NCBI RefSeq assembly: GCF_018636735.1 | Contig: NZ_CP045200.1 | Location: forward strand, 1,302,001-1,366,000 | Direction of reading: 5' to 3' | DNA from: Erythrobacter sp. 3-20A1M | GTDB lineage: Bacteria; Pseudomonadota; Alphaproteobacteria; Sphingomonadales; Sphingomonadaceae | Length of the DNA stretch: 64,000 nucleotides | In this document: piece by piece, positions 53,884 through 63,483 of the stretch | Layout of the letters: every line of letters starts with the position of its first letter | How positions within the stretch are numbered: the first letter of the stretch is position 1 | The notes under the pieces: model-generated | Told to the model about the DNA's origin: nothing | The model's input: the letters and a program-made list of their open reading frames with translations, nothing else | The model's database searches: none | Program-made: the position numbers and the translations under genes

Positions 53884-56430
53884 CTAGCGGACCAGGTTGG
53901 CCAGTGCGGCGAACGCGTTGCCGGGCGCGGGTTCGCTATCCGGCTGTTTTCCGCGCGGCTTGCCCCGGCGCTCGTTCCGCCCATCGCGCTGCGGCGCGTT
54001 CCCGTAACGGGGCGAGCGCCAGTGCCACCGATCGGGCGCGGGCGGACCGTAGGCCCCCCCTGCCAGAGCCTTCGCCTGCTGTGCGCGAAACCCGGCGGCG
54101 CCGAGCAGGCGAGTGAAGCTTCCGGCCGTAAGTCCGGTCGAGATCGCGAGCGACGGGTCGATCACCACCTTGCGCTGATCTTTTGCCTGGGCGCGGGCCT
54201 GGTGCGCGGCGCGCAGCAGCTTTTCCGCGACATCGACGCGGATCGCCTGATCGCCGGCCGGGCGATAACCGGACGGGAGGGTCTTCGCATCGGGGAGGAC
54301 CGAGCGCATCGCCTCCTCCAGCGGTCGCCGGTCGAGGCCGCTCGCTTGGAAGGCGGCGCGTGCGGCAGGCTTGAGCAAAGCAGGTACGAACACGTCGAGG
54401 GCACCGAACACCACCCCCAGTTTGCGCAGATAGGGACGCATCTCCTTGGGTAGGTGCTGGATGCCCGCATTCTCGCGCGCGACGTAGCCGTGCCCCGCGA
54501 TAAGATTGAGAAGCAACGCGCGCGCCTGCGAGCCTGCATCCGGATCGTTCGCGGCGATCTGCAGCCGAGCCAAGGGTTCGAGCGGTTGGAGCCGCCCTTC
54601 CGCCCAAACAGTCAACGCGGCCAGGAAGTCAGCGCGTTCACCGTCCGGCAACGCCGAAAGTTCCCGTGCCGGTTCAAGTCGCGGCTCCAGCACATGCGCG
54701 CCGAAATCCAGCCGCGCCAGCTCGTGTCCGCCCCACACGATCGCCCCCCGTTCCATGACCACCCCGTCGAAGCCCCCCGTGCGCAGAGCCGCGGCGCGTT
54801 CGCCCAAGATTTTTGGTAAGGCCTTCTCGCCCGCTGCGAGCAACATGCGGTGGTCGCTCGCCTTGGCGCTGGCATCAACGGCGAAGCGAAAGCCGGTAAC
54901 GGTGCCGATGGCTTCGTCCTCGACGCGCAAGGTGCCATCTTCGTCGAGCGTGACCGGCAGAAGGTTCGGATCGGTTCCCATGCTGCGCATCAATACAGCG
55001 GTTCGCCGATTTACGAAACGCTCCGTCAATCGCGCATGCAGCGCATCGGACAGGCGGGCCTCCGCTGCGCGTGCGCGGGCCGCCATTTCGTCGCGCGCGA
55101 GGACCCAGTCGGGCCGTTGGCAGATATAGGCCCAGCTGCGGATCGCCGCGATCTTGCCCTGCAACGTGGCGATGTCGCCCGTCGTCGTGTCGAGCTCAGC
55201 GATACGCGCGGCAACGTAATCCGCGCCGAGATAGCCCTCGCGCAAATCCTGCCACAGCCGCGCGACGAAGCGGGCATGGGTATCGACGCCGGACTGGCGG
55301 AAATCGGGCAGCGAGCAGGCTTCCCAGAACCGGCGCACCGACCCCGCGCCCCGTATGCTGTCGGCAAACGGCTCGTCGGCCAGCTTCTTGAGCACGGCGA
55401 GGTCGATCGCTTCGGGCGCGGCTGCGAGCTCCGGCTCGTCCGGGCGCGCCTCCAGATCGCCGATCAGCGTGGCGAGATTGTCGAAGCGCGGCTCGGCTTC
55501 GCGCCAGAACAGCCTGGTCAGGGGGGCGAAGCGGTGCTCCTCGATCGCGTAGATCTCTTCCTCGGTGAATTCGAGCGCCGAAGAGGCATCGTTTCCGCGC
55601 CCGCCGGCGAGCGTCCCGAATGTGCCGTCGCGCTGGTGCCGACCGGCGCGGCCCGCGATCTGCGCCATCTCCGCCGGGATCAGCCGCCGCATGCGCGATC
55701 CGTCGAACTTGGTGAGCGCGGCGAAGGCGACATGCGTGAGGTCGAGATTGAGGCCCATGCCGATCGCGTCGGTGGCGACGATGTAGTCGACCTCGCCAGA
55801 CTGGAACAGCTCGACCTGGCGGTTGCGCGTTTCCGGGCTCAGCGCGCCCATCACCACGGCAGCGCCGCCGCGAAATCGTCGCAGCATTTCCGCCGCGGTA
55901 TAGACCGCCTCCGCGCTGAAGGCGACGATCGCGCTACGGGGCGGCAGGCGCGAGAGCTTGCGCGGTCCGATATGGCTGAGTGTGGAGAAACGCGGCCGTT
56001 CGATCACTTCGGCACGTGGGATCAGCGATTTCAATACCGGCTCCAGCGTCGCTGCGCCCAGCAGCATTGTCTCTTCGCGCCCCCGAGCATGGAGCAGCCG
56101 GTCGGTGAAGATATGCCCGCGCTCCGGATCGGCGGCGAGTTGCGCCTCGTCCAGTGCGACGAAGGCGCGGCCGCCGCCGTCCCTCGGCATGGCTTCCGCC
56201 GTGCAGCACAGATAGCGGGCATCGGGCGGTTCGATCCGCTCTTCCCCAGTGATCAGCGCGACCTGTTTCTCGCCTTTGATCGCAACGACCCGGTCATAGA
56301 CCTCGCGCGCCAGCAGACGCAGGGGGAAACCCATCGCCCCGCTCGAATGCGCGCACATGCGCTCGATCGCGAGATGCGTCTTCCCGGTATTGGTCGGCCC
56401 GAGTACCGCCTTGATGGCGCCTTCGCTCAC
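53884..56430 (-). CDS. SUV3-like superfamily 2 helicase
   Basis: An 848-residue RNA/DNA helicase related to mitochondrial SUV3. Walker A is GPTNTGKT (11-18), the box II form is LDEAQL (about 93-98), then VVMGALSPETRNRQVELFQ, VDYIVATDAIGMGLNL and QIAGRAGRHQRDGTFG. A winged-helix and a SUV3 C-terminal-type region follow; the tail is Arg/Gly-rich (RDGRNERRGKPRGK). A role in RNA decay is likely by family. It starts the operon that ends with fdxA. Confidence 0.92.
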   Translation of the reverse strand: MSEGAIKAVLGPTNTGKTHLAIERMCAHSSGAMGFPLRLLAREVYDRVVAIKGEKQVALITGEERIEPPDARYLCCTAEAMPRDGGGRAFVALDEAQLAADPERGHIFTDRLLHARGREETMLLGAATLEPVLKSLIPRAEVIERPRFSTLSHIGPRKLSRLPPRSAIVAFSAEAVYTAAEMLRRFRGGAAVVMGALSPETRNRQVELFQSGEVDYIVATDAIGMGLNLDLTHVAFAALTKFDGSRMRRLIPAEMAQIAGRAGRHQRDGTFGTLAGGRGNDASSALEFTEEEIYAIEEHRFAPLTRLFWREAEPRFDNLATLIGDLEARPDEPELAAAPEAIDLAVLKKLADEPFADSIRGAGSVRRFWEACSLPDFRQSGVDTHARFVARLWQDLREGYLGADYVAARIAELDTTTGDIATLQGKIAAIRSWAYICQRPDWVLARDEMAARARAAEARLSDALHARLTERFVNRRTAVLMRSMGTDPNLLPVTLDEDGTLRVEDEAIGTVTGFRFAVDASAKASDHRMLLAAGEKALPKILGERAAALRTGGFDGVVMERGAIVWGGHELARLDFGAHVLEPRLEPARELSALPDGERADFLAALTVWAEGRLQPLEPLARLQIAANDPDAGSQARALLLNLIAGHGYVARENAGIQHLPKEMRPYLRKLGVVFGALDVFVPALLKPAARAAFQASGLDRRPLEEAMRSVLPDAKTLPSGYRPAGDQAIRVDVAEKLLRAAHQARAQAKDQRKVVIDPSLAISTGLTAGSFTRLLGAAGFRAQQAKALAGGAYGPPAPDRWHWRSPRYGNAPQRDGRNERRGKPRGKQPDSEPAPGNAFAALANLVR

Positions 56431-56622
56431 CGCTCGAAGGTGGCAGCGTGTGCTGCCTATCGCAAGCGCCCTATGAGTGTTCCCACCTTCTGCCGCAGCT
56501 GCGACTCGGCTTGTCGTGGCTTAGCGCGGGATTAACTTTAATCCGGCATGCCGCCCAGCTAGAGCGCCGCGCGGACAGGAAGGATCGCGCAAATACCCGC
56601 GGACCAACCTTCAGGAGAGGGC

Positions 56623-58215
56623 GTGCACTACACCCGGATCGATAACGATGGCGCTGGATCGCTGGGTACGGGGGTGCCGGGCGCATCCTTGCGCGCGGCG
56701 TTCCGCCGCCGTCCGGGTCCGGGGGATCGGTGGGAACACTGGCGCCTGTCGCTCGAACAACGATTCGATGCGATCGACTGGGCACCCGACCTGGCGGAGA
56801 ATATCGGCAGCCGTCGCTGGTTTCGCGGTCTAGCCACCTGGCTCGGCCTGTCGGCCGCCGCGATCGCTCTCTGGCCCAGCTTCGGCGCGATCGCGGTCGC
56901 CCCGGCGATGGCCATGGATGGCGATACGCGCACCGAATTCCGCAGCCAGACGATCATGCCGCTGGCGCTCGGGTCCGACAGCGGCAGCCGCATGGGGCCG
57001 ACCGCTCAGGTGCGCCCGCTCGCCGCCACGCCGGAGCGCCCGACGATCCAGCTGGTCGCCACCCTTTCGCGCGGCGACAGTTTCGCGCGCATGCTCCAGC
57101 GCGCCGGGTTGGGCGATGGCGAAGCTGCAAGGGTCGCCGCCATGGTAGGCGATGCGGTGCCGCTTTCCGACATCCAACCGGGCACGCAGGTCGACATCAC
57201 GCTCGGCCGCCGCGCCGCGCCGGGCGGACCGAGAATGCTGGAAGCGCTCGATCTGCGCGCCCGCTTCGACCTCGCGCTGTCCGTTGCGCGCCGCGCCGGC
57301 GGTCGCCTTGCACTCGAACGTCATCCGATCCGCGTCGACGAGACGCCCCTGCGCATTCGGGGCACGATCGGCGACAGCTTCTATCGCTCTGCGCGCGCCG
57401 CCGGCGCACCGCCCGGGGCGGTCCAGGAATGGCTGCGCGCGATGAACGAGCAGGACGCGCTCGACCGCAAGATGCGGAGCGGCGACACGTTCGATCTGGT
57501 CGTGTCGTACAAGCGCGCCGCAACCGGGGAGCACGAAACCGGCAAGCTGCTCTACGCGGCGGTGGAGCGCGACGGTAAGCCGACCGCGCAGCTGGTCCGC
57601 TGGGGTAAGGACGGCCGTTTCTACGAGGCGTCCGGCGTGGGCGAGCAGCGCAGCGGGCTAATGAAACCCGTCAATGCCCCTGTTGGCTCGGGCTTCGGAA
57701 TGCGCCGCCATCCGATCCTGGGTTACAAGCGGATGCATTCCGGGCTCGATTACCGCGCGCATTACGGTGAACCGATTCATGCGGTCAGCGACGGTCGCGT
57801 GCTGTCCGCGGGGCGCGCAGGTGGCTGCGGCAATGCGGTGAAGATCCAGCACAATGGCAGCCTCGCCACCCGCTACTGCCACATGAGCCGCATGGCCGTA
57901 CGCGCCGGGCAAAGCGTGCGGAGGGGGCAGGTGATCGGCTATGTCGGCTCCACCGGCCTCTCAACCGGGCCGCATCTGCATTTCGAAATGTATCGCAACG
58001 GGCGCCCGGTGAACCCGGCTTCGGTTACCTACACCACGCGCGCGCTGCTTGCCGGGGCGGAGCTGCAGCGTTTCAAGGCGAAGATCGCGGACTATCGCGA
58101 GATCGCGCCCGGATCCGCGCTCTCCGATCTGGCCCCCGCACCCAGCGAACGCGCCGAGCCGGAGCGGGAGATCGACAAGCTGGCCACCACGCAGACGCGC
58201 CAGATCGGCGGCTGA
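56623..58215 (+). CDS. M23 peptidoglycan endopeptidase, membrane-anchored
   Basis: LytM/M23 enzymes cut cell-wall cross-bridges using zinc. The 530-residue protein has a cytoplasmic 75-residue start, one helix (LATWLGLSAAAIALWPSFGAI) and a periplasmic part. Its peptidase domain at about 345-460 has GFGMRRHPILGYKRMHSGLDY and PHLHFEMYRNG, with full metal ligands. A GTG start at 56623 is used because no ATG is near; the sequence GGAGAGGG stands six bases before it. The 192-base gap to the divergent helicase gene holds both promoters. Confidence 0.93.
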   Translation: MHYTRIDNDGAGSLGTGVPGASLRAAFRRRPGPGDRWEHWRLSLEQRFDAIDWAPDLAENIGSRRWFRGLATWLGLSAAAIALWPSFGAIAVAPAMAMDGDTRTEFRSQTIMPLALGSDSGSRMGPTAQVRPLAATPERPTIQLVATLSRGDSFARMLQRAGLGDGEAARVAAMVGDAVPLSDIQPGTQVDITLGRRAAPGGPRMLEALDLRARFDLALSVARRAGGRLALERHPIRVDETPLRIRGTIGDSFYRSARAAGAPPGAVQEWLRAMNEQDALDRKMRSGDTFDLVVSYKRAATGEHETGKLLYAAVERDGKPTAQLVRWGKDGRFYEASGVGEQRSGLMKPVNAPVGSGFGMRRHPILGYKRMHSGLDYRAHYGEPIHAVSDGRVLSAGRAGGCGNAVKIQHNGSLATRYCHMSRMAVRAGQSVRRGQVIGYVGSTGLSTGPHLHFEMYRNGRPVNPASVTYTTRALLAGAELQRFKAKIADYREIAPGSALSDLAPAPSERAEPEREIDKLATTQTRQIGG

Positions 58216-58262
58216 GCCGGACCGCTTGCCATCGCCGGCGTTTGGGGCGACACGCTGTGCGC

Positions 58263-59258
58263 ATGACCGCATCCTATCCCAATCTACGCCTTCGCCGGAC
58301 CCGTGCCCACGGGTGGAGCCGCGCGATGTTCCGCGAAACCGTCATGACGCCGGCCGACCTGATCTGGCCGCTCTTCATCATAGAGGGACAGGGCGAGGAG
58401 CAGCCTGTCGCCAGCCTCCCGGGCGTCTCGCGCTGGTCGGTCGACGGCATCGTCGCGCGGGCGAAGGAAGCGGTGGAGCTGGGCATACCGTGCATCGCAC
58501 TGTTCCCGAACACGCCAGGCGAGAAGCGAAGCGAGGACGGGGCGGAAGCCTATAATCCCGACAATCTCATGTGCCGCGCGATCCGCGCAATCCGCCATGC
58601 GTGTGGCAGCGATATCGGCATTCTGACCGACGTCGCGCTCGATCCCTATACCAGCCACGGGCAGGACGGATTGCTAGACGACAGCGGCTACGTCACCAAT
58701 GACGACACCGTCGCCGTGCTGGTCGATCAGGCGGTGACGCAGGCGGAGGCGGGGGCGGACATCATCGCCCCGTCGGACATGATGGACGGGCGAGTCCACG
58801 CAATCCGCCGCGCGCTCGAGATGAACGGGCATGCGAATGTTCAGATCATGGCCTATGCCGCGAAATATGCGAGCGCGTTCTACGGCCCGTTTCGCGACGC
58901 GGTAGGCAGCGGGGGCCTGCTGAAGGGCGACAAGAAAACCTACCAGATGGACCCGGCAAACGGCGACGAGGCATTGCGCGAGATCGCGCTGGACATCGCG
59001 GAAGGTGCGGACAGCGTGATGGTGAAGCCCGGCCTCGCCTATCTCGATATCATCTGGCGCGCGAAGGAGCGGTTCGGCGTGCCGGTGTTCGCCTATCAGG
59101 TGAGCGGCGAATATGCGCTGATCGAGGCGGGTGCCGCCGCCGGGGTCGCTGCGCGCGAAGCGCTGGTGATGGAGAAGCTCACCGCCTTCAAGCGCGCGGG
59201 CTGCAGCGGCGTACTTACCTACCATGCCCCACTCGCGGCGCGGCTGCTGAATGGCTGA
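58263..59258 (+). CDS. hemB: Delta-aminolevulinic acid dehydratase
   Basis: HemB joins two 5-aminolevulinates into porphobilinogen, the second common heme step. The 331-residue protein has Schiff-base lysines in YAAKYASAFYGPF and SVMVKPG. The metal site reads DPYTSHGQDG, with aspartate where zinc enzymes have cysteine, so it belongs to the magnesium-dependent type, as in Pseudomonas. I chose ATG 58263 over the longer frame. The next gene overlaps its end by eight bases. Confidence 0.96.
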   Translation: MTASYPNLRLRRTRAHGWSRAMFRETVMTPADLIWPLFIIEGQGEEQPVASLPGVSRWSVDGIVARAKEAVELGIPCIALFPNTPGEKRSEDGAEAYNPDNLMCRAIRAIRHACGSDIGILTDVALDPYTSHGQDGLLDDSGYVTNDDTVAVLVDQAVTQAEAGADIIAPSDMMDGRVHAIRRALEMNGHANVQIMAYAAKYASAFYGPFRDAVGSGGLLKGDKKTYQMDPANGDEALREIALDIAEGADSVMVKPGLAYLDIIWRAKERFGVPVFAYQVSGEYALIEAGAAAGVAAREALVMEKLTAFKRAGCSGVLTYHAPLAARLLNG

Positions 59259-59814
59259 ATTCCGCCTCGAGACCGACCGGTTGGCGCTACGCGACTGGCG
59301 TGAACAGGACTGGCCGCGTTTCTTCGCGGGCACCAATACTCCGGCCGTGATGCGCTGGCTGGGTGGAACGCTCGACGACGAAGGGCAGATGAGGCAGCGC
59401 GAACGGGTGGAGGCCTGCCACGAACGCAACGGTTTCTGCTTCTGGGCCGTCGAGCGCCGCGACGATGGCGAACTGCTCGGGTTCTGCGGCCTGAAGCGCG
59501 CCGATGCACCTGGCAGCACCGTGACCGGCGAATTCGAGGTCGGATGGCGCTTTCGCGAGGATGCGTGGGGACAGGGTTATGCCAAGGAAGCCGCCGTCGC
59601 CGCGATCTCGGCCGGGTTCGAGCGCTTCGGCGCGGACGAGATCGTCGCGCTGACGGTCGCGGGCAATTCGCCGAGCTGGGGGTTGATGGAGCGGCTGGGA
59701 ATGACCCGGCGGCCCGAGCTCGATTATGCCGATGGCCGCTACGATCCGCCGTGGCGCGACACCATCGTCTATTCCATCGCGGCGGAGGAATGGCGCGCGG
59801 GCGAGCATGGCTGA
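59251..59814 (+). CDS. GNAT acetyltransferase (RimJ-like), copy 1
   Basis: A 187-residue GNAT protein of the RimJ/RimL-type acetyltransf_3 group. Typical marks are ETDRLALRDWREQDWPRFF and the acetyl-CoA loop FREDAWGQGYAKEAAVAAI, followed by VALTVAGNSPSWGLMERLGMTRR. The acceptor, perhaps a protein N-terminus, is unknown. It is 8 bases into the hemB end and shares a similar plan with the next gene, from which it may have arisen by duplication. Confidence 0.9.
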   Translation: MAEFRLETDRLALRDWREQDWPRFFAGTNTPAVMRWLGGTLDDEGQMRQRERVEACHERNGFCFWAVERRDDGELLGFCGLKRADAPGSTVTGEFEVGWRFREDAWGQGYAKEAAVAAISAGFERFGADEIVALTVAGNSPSWGLMERLGMTRRPELDYADGRYDPPWRDTIVYSIAAEEWRAGEHG

Positions 59815-60367
59815 TATCGTGATCGAAACCGATCGGCTGCTGCTGCGCCGGATCGCGGAGGGGGATGCCGAACTACAGTATCGTCTGCTCAACTCGCCCG
59901 TTCTCATGGAGCATCTCGGTGGGCCGAAGGAGTTGCACGAGATCGAGGCGAAGCATGCGAACAGCATGGCTCTTTTCGCGCGACACAGCTTCGGCTGGAT
60001 GATGATGATGGAAAAGGCCACAGGCGATTGCGTGGGCCACTGCGGTATGAAGCTGGTCGACAACGATCTGGCGAAAAACCCCGGCGATCACGAGATCGGC
60101 TGGATCGTGCGCGAGGATCGCTGGCGGCGCGGCTATGCGCTGGAAGCCGTAGCAACGCTCATCGATTGGGCCTTCGCCCGTCACGATATCCCACACGTGG
60201 TCGCGATGACGGGCGAACGCAACGAACCCAGCTGGCGACTGATGGAGCGGCTGGGAATGCAACGGCGCGAGGATCTCGATTTCGACGACCCCGCCTACCC
60301 GCCCGAGGATCGCCGCACGATCATCTATGCGGTGAGCGCCGAACAATGGCAGGAGAAACAGGAATGA
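59807..60367 (+). CDS. GNAT acetyltransferase (RimJ-like), copy 2
   Basis: A 186-residue relative of the preceding protein: ETDRLLLRRIAEGDAELQYRLL, REDRWRRGYALEAVATLIDWAF and VAMTGERNEPSWRLMERLGMQRR. The two share the plan and the PSW.LMERLGM block, which supports tandem duplication, but differ elsewhere. ATG 59807 overlaps the previous gene by eight bases, and its stop overlaps the next start (ATGA). Confidence 0.9.
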   Translation: MADIVIETDRLLLRRIAEGDAELQYRLLNSPVLMEHLGGPKELHEIEAKHANSMALFARHSFGWMMMMEKATGDCVGHCGMKLVDNDLAKNPGDHEIGWIVREDRWRRGYALEAVATLIDWAFARHDIPHVVAMTGERNEPSWRLMERLGMQRREDLDFDDPAYPPEDRRTIIYAVSAEQWQEKQE

Positions 60368-60939
60368 CCGACCGACCCGGCGTGACCATCCTCTCGATCC
60401 ACGGGAAGACACCGCGGATTCACGACAGCGCCTTCATCGCGCCCGGTTGCCGTATCATCGGCGATGTCGAGATCGGGGCGGGCAGTTCGATCTGGTACAA
60501 TTGCGTGCTGCGCGCCGATGTCAGCCGGATCGTGATCGGGAAGCGGACCAATGTGCAGGATGGCAGCGTCCTCCACTGCGACGGGCCGAGCCCGGGGCAT
60601 CCCGACGGCTGTGCGCTGATCATCGGCGACGACGTGCTGATCGGGCACATGGCGATGATACATGGCTGCCGGATCGAGGATCGCGGCTTCGTGGGGCTGG
60701 GTGCGATCGCGATGAACGATGCCCTGATCGCGAGCGATTCGATGCTCGGGGCCGGCGCGATGCTGACCGAGGGGAAGAAGATGGGCCAGCGCGAGCTGTG
60801 GGTCGGACGACCGGCAAAGAAGGTGCGCGAGTTGCCAGACAAGGCCATCGCCGGCATGAAACTGGGCGTCGCACACTACGCCGAGAACGCGAAGCACCAT
60901 GCGGCGGCCATCGCCGAGAGCGGGAATGGCCCGGCCTAA
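60364..60939 (+). CDS. Gamma carbonic anhydrase family protein
   Basis: The 191-residue protein is a left-handed beta-helix with hexapeptide repeats (IGDVEIGAGSSIWYNCVLRAD). Metal-ligand histidines are in VLHCDG and IGHMAMIHGC. Relatives include gamma carbonic anhydrases and PaaY-type thioesterases. Activity cannot be assigned by eye. It closes the hemB-GNAT-GNAT operon with the DUF167 gene. Confidence 0.9.
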   Translation: MTDRPGVTILSIHGKTPRIHDSAFIAPGCRIIGDVEIGAGSSIWYNCVLRADVSRIVIGKRTNVQDGSVLHCDGPSPGHPDGCALIIGDDVLIGHMAMIHGCRIEDRGFVGLGAIAMNDALIASDSMLGAGAMLTEGKKMGQRELWVGRPAKKVRELPDKAIAGMKLGVAHYAENAKHHAAAIAESGNGPA

Positions 60940-61204
60940 AGCCGACCTGCCCCCGGGGGATTCGATCCGCTCGCTGATCGACGAACGCGGGCGGTTGCCG
61001 ATCCGGGTCACGCCGGGTGCTCGGTCCGAAGGGCTCGTGATCGGCGAGGGGCGGTTGCTGGTAAAGGTACGCGCCCGTCCGCAGGAGGGGGCGGCCAACG
61101 CCGCCGTCACGTGGCTGGTGGCGAAGGCATTGGGTGTGGCACCGACGCGCGTCACGTTGATACGGGGCGCGACCGCCCCGGAAAAGCTGCTCGAGATTTC
61201 CTAG
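60926..61204 (+). CDS. DUF167 (YggU) family protein
   Basis: A 92-residue protein with RLPIRVTPGARSEGL and the strongly conserved KVRARPQEGAANAAVTWLVAKALGV. YggU proteins have a known fold but no assigned activity. Start at ATG 60926, overlapping the carbonic-anhydrase end by 14 bases. The stop overlaps the convergent DUF1275 gene by four. Confidence 0.9.
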   Translation: MARPKADLPPGDSIRSLIDERGRLPIRVTPGARSEGLVIGEGRLLVKVRARPQEGAANAAVTWLVAKALGVAPTRVTLIRGATAPEKLLEIS

Positions 61205-61842
61205 CCCGGGCGGCGCTGGATCGCCATTGCGGCCACGAACAGCGCCGCCGCCAGAGCGGTCACGACGGCGGGAGCCACCAGCCGACCCGTGCCATGCAGT
61301 AACGCGCCGCAAGTCGCACCAACTGCAAGCGCGAGCCACAACCGCCCGTAGCCGCGGGACGCCTCACGGTCGCGGCCCCCGATCCGCGCGGCGAGGCCTT
61401 GGCCGAACCGGACCAGCGCTCCGGTCATGTAGGTCACGCCGACAGTCACCTGTCCATCGCGGGTGAAGACGTTGTTCGCGATTCCCATCGCTACCGCCGA
61501 TAGGCACAGATAACCGGGGGCGAATCCCGCGGCGAGAGCCAAGAAGGCGAGTGCCAGACCGGTGGCGACCAGCCCCAGCAGAGGTGCCTTGTGCCGCCCG
61601 CTCCATCGCCAGGCCAGCATCGCCCCCATCGCGACACCGAGAACGAATGCGGCGATGATTGCCAGCGGGAGCAGCGCGAGCAAGGGCTCACGCGCCAGAT
61701 GCACCGCCATGCGGGTGGTGTTGCCCGACATGAAGGAAGTGAAATAGCCGCCGCCGGTCAGGAAACCGCTGGCATCCACCATCCCTGCGAGAAAGGCGAT
61801 GCCCAGCGCGAGCGCCTGCCTGCCGGGATCGTACCGCTGCAT
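61201..61842 (-). CDS. DUF1275 (YoaK) membrane protein
   Basis: A 213-residue protein with about six helices, starting LALGIAFLAGMVDASGFLTGGGYFTSFMSGNTTRMA. This is the DUF1275/YoaK family signature (SGNT). The transport role is assumed, not shown. It is 30 bases downstream of the ligase gene on the same strand. Confidence 0.9.
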   Translation of the reverse strand: MQRYDPGRQALALGIAFLAGMVDASGFLTGGGYFTSFMSGNTTRMAVHLAREPLLALLPLAIIAAFVLGVAMGAMLAWRWSGRHKAPLLGLVATGLALAFLALAAGFAPGYLCLSAVAMGIANNVFTRDGQVTVGVTYMTGALVRFGQGLAARIGGRDREASRGYGRLWLALAVGATCGALLHGTGRLVAPAVVTALAAALFVAAMAIQRRPG

Positions 61843-61872
61843 GCCACCTTCATGCCGCGTGGCGGCGGTCCG

Positions 61873-63480
61873 TCAATCCCTCACCAGCGACCGCAGCGCC
61901 TCGATCCGGTCGGCTTCGTGCACCGGCTTATCCCAGCGGATGCGGTGAATGCGGGGGAAGCGCATGGCGAGGCCCGACTTGTGGCGCTTCGATTCGTGCA
62001 CCGAATCGAACGCTACTTCGAACACCAGCGACTTGTCGGTTTCGCGCACCGGACCGAAGCGGTTGACGGTGTTGCGGCGCACATGCCGGTCCAGCTTCTT
62101 CAGCTCGTCGTCCGTGAAGCCGGAATAGGCCTTGCCCACGGGTAGCAGCTCCGCGCCCTGGTCGGGATCGCCGTCCCAGCAGCCGAAGGTGTAGTCGGAG
62201 TAGAAGCTCGATCGTTTGCCGCTACCGCGCTGGGCGTACATCAGCACGCAATCGATCAGCAGCGGGTCGCGCTTCCATTTGTACCACAGCCCGGTCTTGC
62301 GCCCCGCGACATAGGGGCTGTCGCGGCGCTTCAGCATCAGCCCCTCGATCGCATCGTCGCGCGCACCCTCTCGGATTTCGCCCAGATGCGTGAAGTCGCT
62401 CGCCTCGACCACGCGGGAGAGATCGAAGTGGCTCTCGGGCAGCTCGCCCATCAGCGCCTCCAGCCTGACGCGCCGCTCCGCCCATGGCAGCGCGCGCAGG
62501 TCTTCGCCCCGCCACAGCAGCACATCGTACAGGCGCACGAAGGCCGGGCTCTCGCGCAGCATCTTTGGCGTCACGGTCTTGCGCCCCAGCCGCTGCTGCA
62601 AGGCGTTGAAGCTGGCCGCGCCGCCCTGCGTTCGCTCGTTCGCTGCGCCGCCCTGTGCCTCACCGCGAACCAACAATTCGCCATCGAGCACGCCGGGGAT
62701 CTGGAACGCCTCGACCATTTCCGGGAAGGTAGCAGAGATGTCATCGCCCGAGCGAGAAAAGACCCGCGTCTCGTCACCGGCGTGGACCAGTTGCACGCGG
62801 ATGCCGTCCCATTTCCACTCCGCGACGTAGTCTTCCAGATCGATCACCGTCTCTTCCAGCGGATGGGCGAGCATGAAGGGGCGGAAGGTCGGCAGATTCT
62901 CGGTATCGGGCGGGTCCTCGCCATCCGCGGCCCAGGCGAACAGTTCGGGATAGGGGGGTGTGAGGCCGTGCCAATATTCCTCGACGTCTTCGATCGTTAC
63001 GTCGAACGCCTGCGCGAAGGCGACCTTCGCCAGCCGGCTCGACACCCCGATCCGCATCGCTCCGGTGGCGAGTTTGAGCAGCGCGTAGCGGCCTGACGGG
63101 TCTAGCCGGTCGAGCAGCTTCGGCAGCTCTTCGAACACCGTCTTGCGGTTCATCGCCGATAGCAGCGCGACCGTTTCGCTGACTGTAGGCGGCGAGGGCG
63201 GGTGCTCTGGTTGCGGCCACAGCAGGCTGGCGGTTTCCGCCGTATCGCCCACGAAATCGCGGCTGAGCGACCACAGCACCGGGTCGATCCGGTCCTTCAT
63301 CGTGTTGCGGATGGTGGAGCTCTTGACCGCCGGAAAGTCGAGCCCATCGGATAGCGCCGCCAATGCCCAGCCGCGATCCGGGTCGGGTGTCGCGCGCAGA
63401 TATTCCGCGATCAGCCGGAGTTTCTCATTACGGCTGCGGGTGAATACCAGCGCGTCGATCAGGGCGGCGAATTCTTCCAC
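61873..63480 (-). CDS. ATP-dependent DNA ligase, cisplatin-damage type
   Basis: The 535-residue protein has an N-terminal DNA-binding domain (1-190), the adenylation domain with the lysine motif EWKWDGIRVQ (about 221-229), GELLVRGE, IEGLMLKRRDSPY, WYKWKRDP, and an OB domain to the end. This bacterial group (LigB/LigC-like) is linked to DNA-damage repair with an MBL exonuclease and often an Lhr helicase. The stretch AQGGAANER-TQGGAASF at about 286-301 comes from a 27-base in-frame duplication. Confidence 0.93.
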   Translation of the reverse strand: MEEFAALIDALVFTRSRNEKLRLIAEYLRATPDPDRGWALAALSDGLDFPAVKSSTIRNTMKDRIDPVLWSLSRDFVGDTAETASLLWPQPEHPPSPPTVSETVALLSAMNRKTVFEELPKLLDRLDPSGRYALLKLATGAMRIGVSSRLAKVAFAQAFDVTIEDVEEYWHGLTPPYPELFAWAADGEDPPDTENLPTFRPFMLAHPLEETVIDLEDYVAEWKWDGIRVQLVHAGDETRVFSRSGDDISATFPEMVEAFQIPGVLDGELLVRGEAQGGAANERTQGGAASFNALQQRLGRKTVTPKMLRESPAFVRLYDVLLWRGEDLRALPWAERRVRLEALMGELPESHFDLSRVVEASDFTHLGEIREGARDDAIEGLMLKRRDSPYVAGRKTGLWYKWKRDPLLIDCVLMYAQRGSGKRSSFYSDYTFGCWDGDPDQGAELLPVGKAYSGFTDDELKKLDRHVRRNTVNRFGPVRETDKSLVFEVAFDSVHESKRHKSGLAMRFPRIHRIRWDKPVHEADRIEALRSLVRD

Positions 63481-63483
63481 GCC

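Noticed and set aside
54850-56535. 561-residue plus-strand frame opposite the helicase gene
   Set aside because: Antisense shadow of the SUV3-like helicase, whose Walker A, box II and RNA-helicase motifs are intact.
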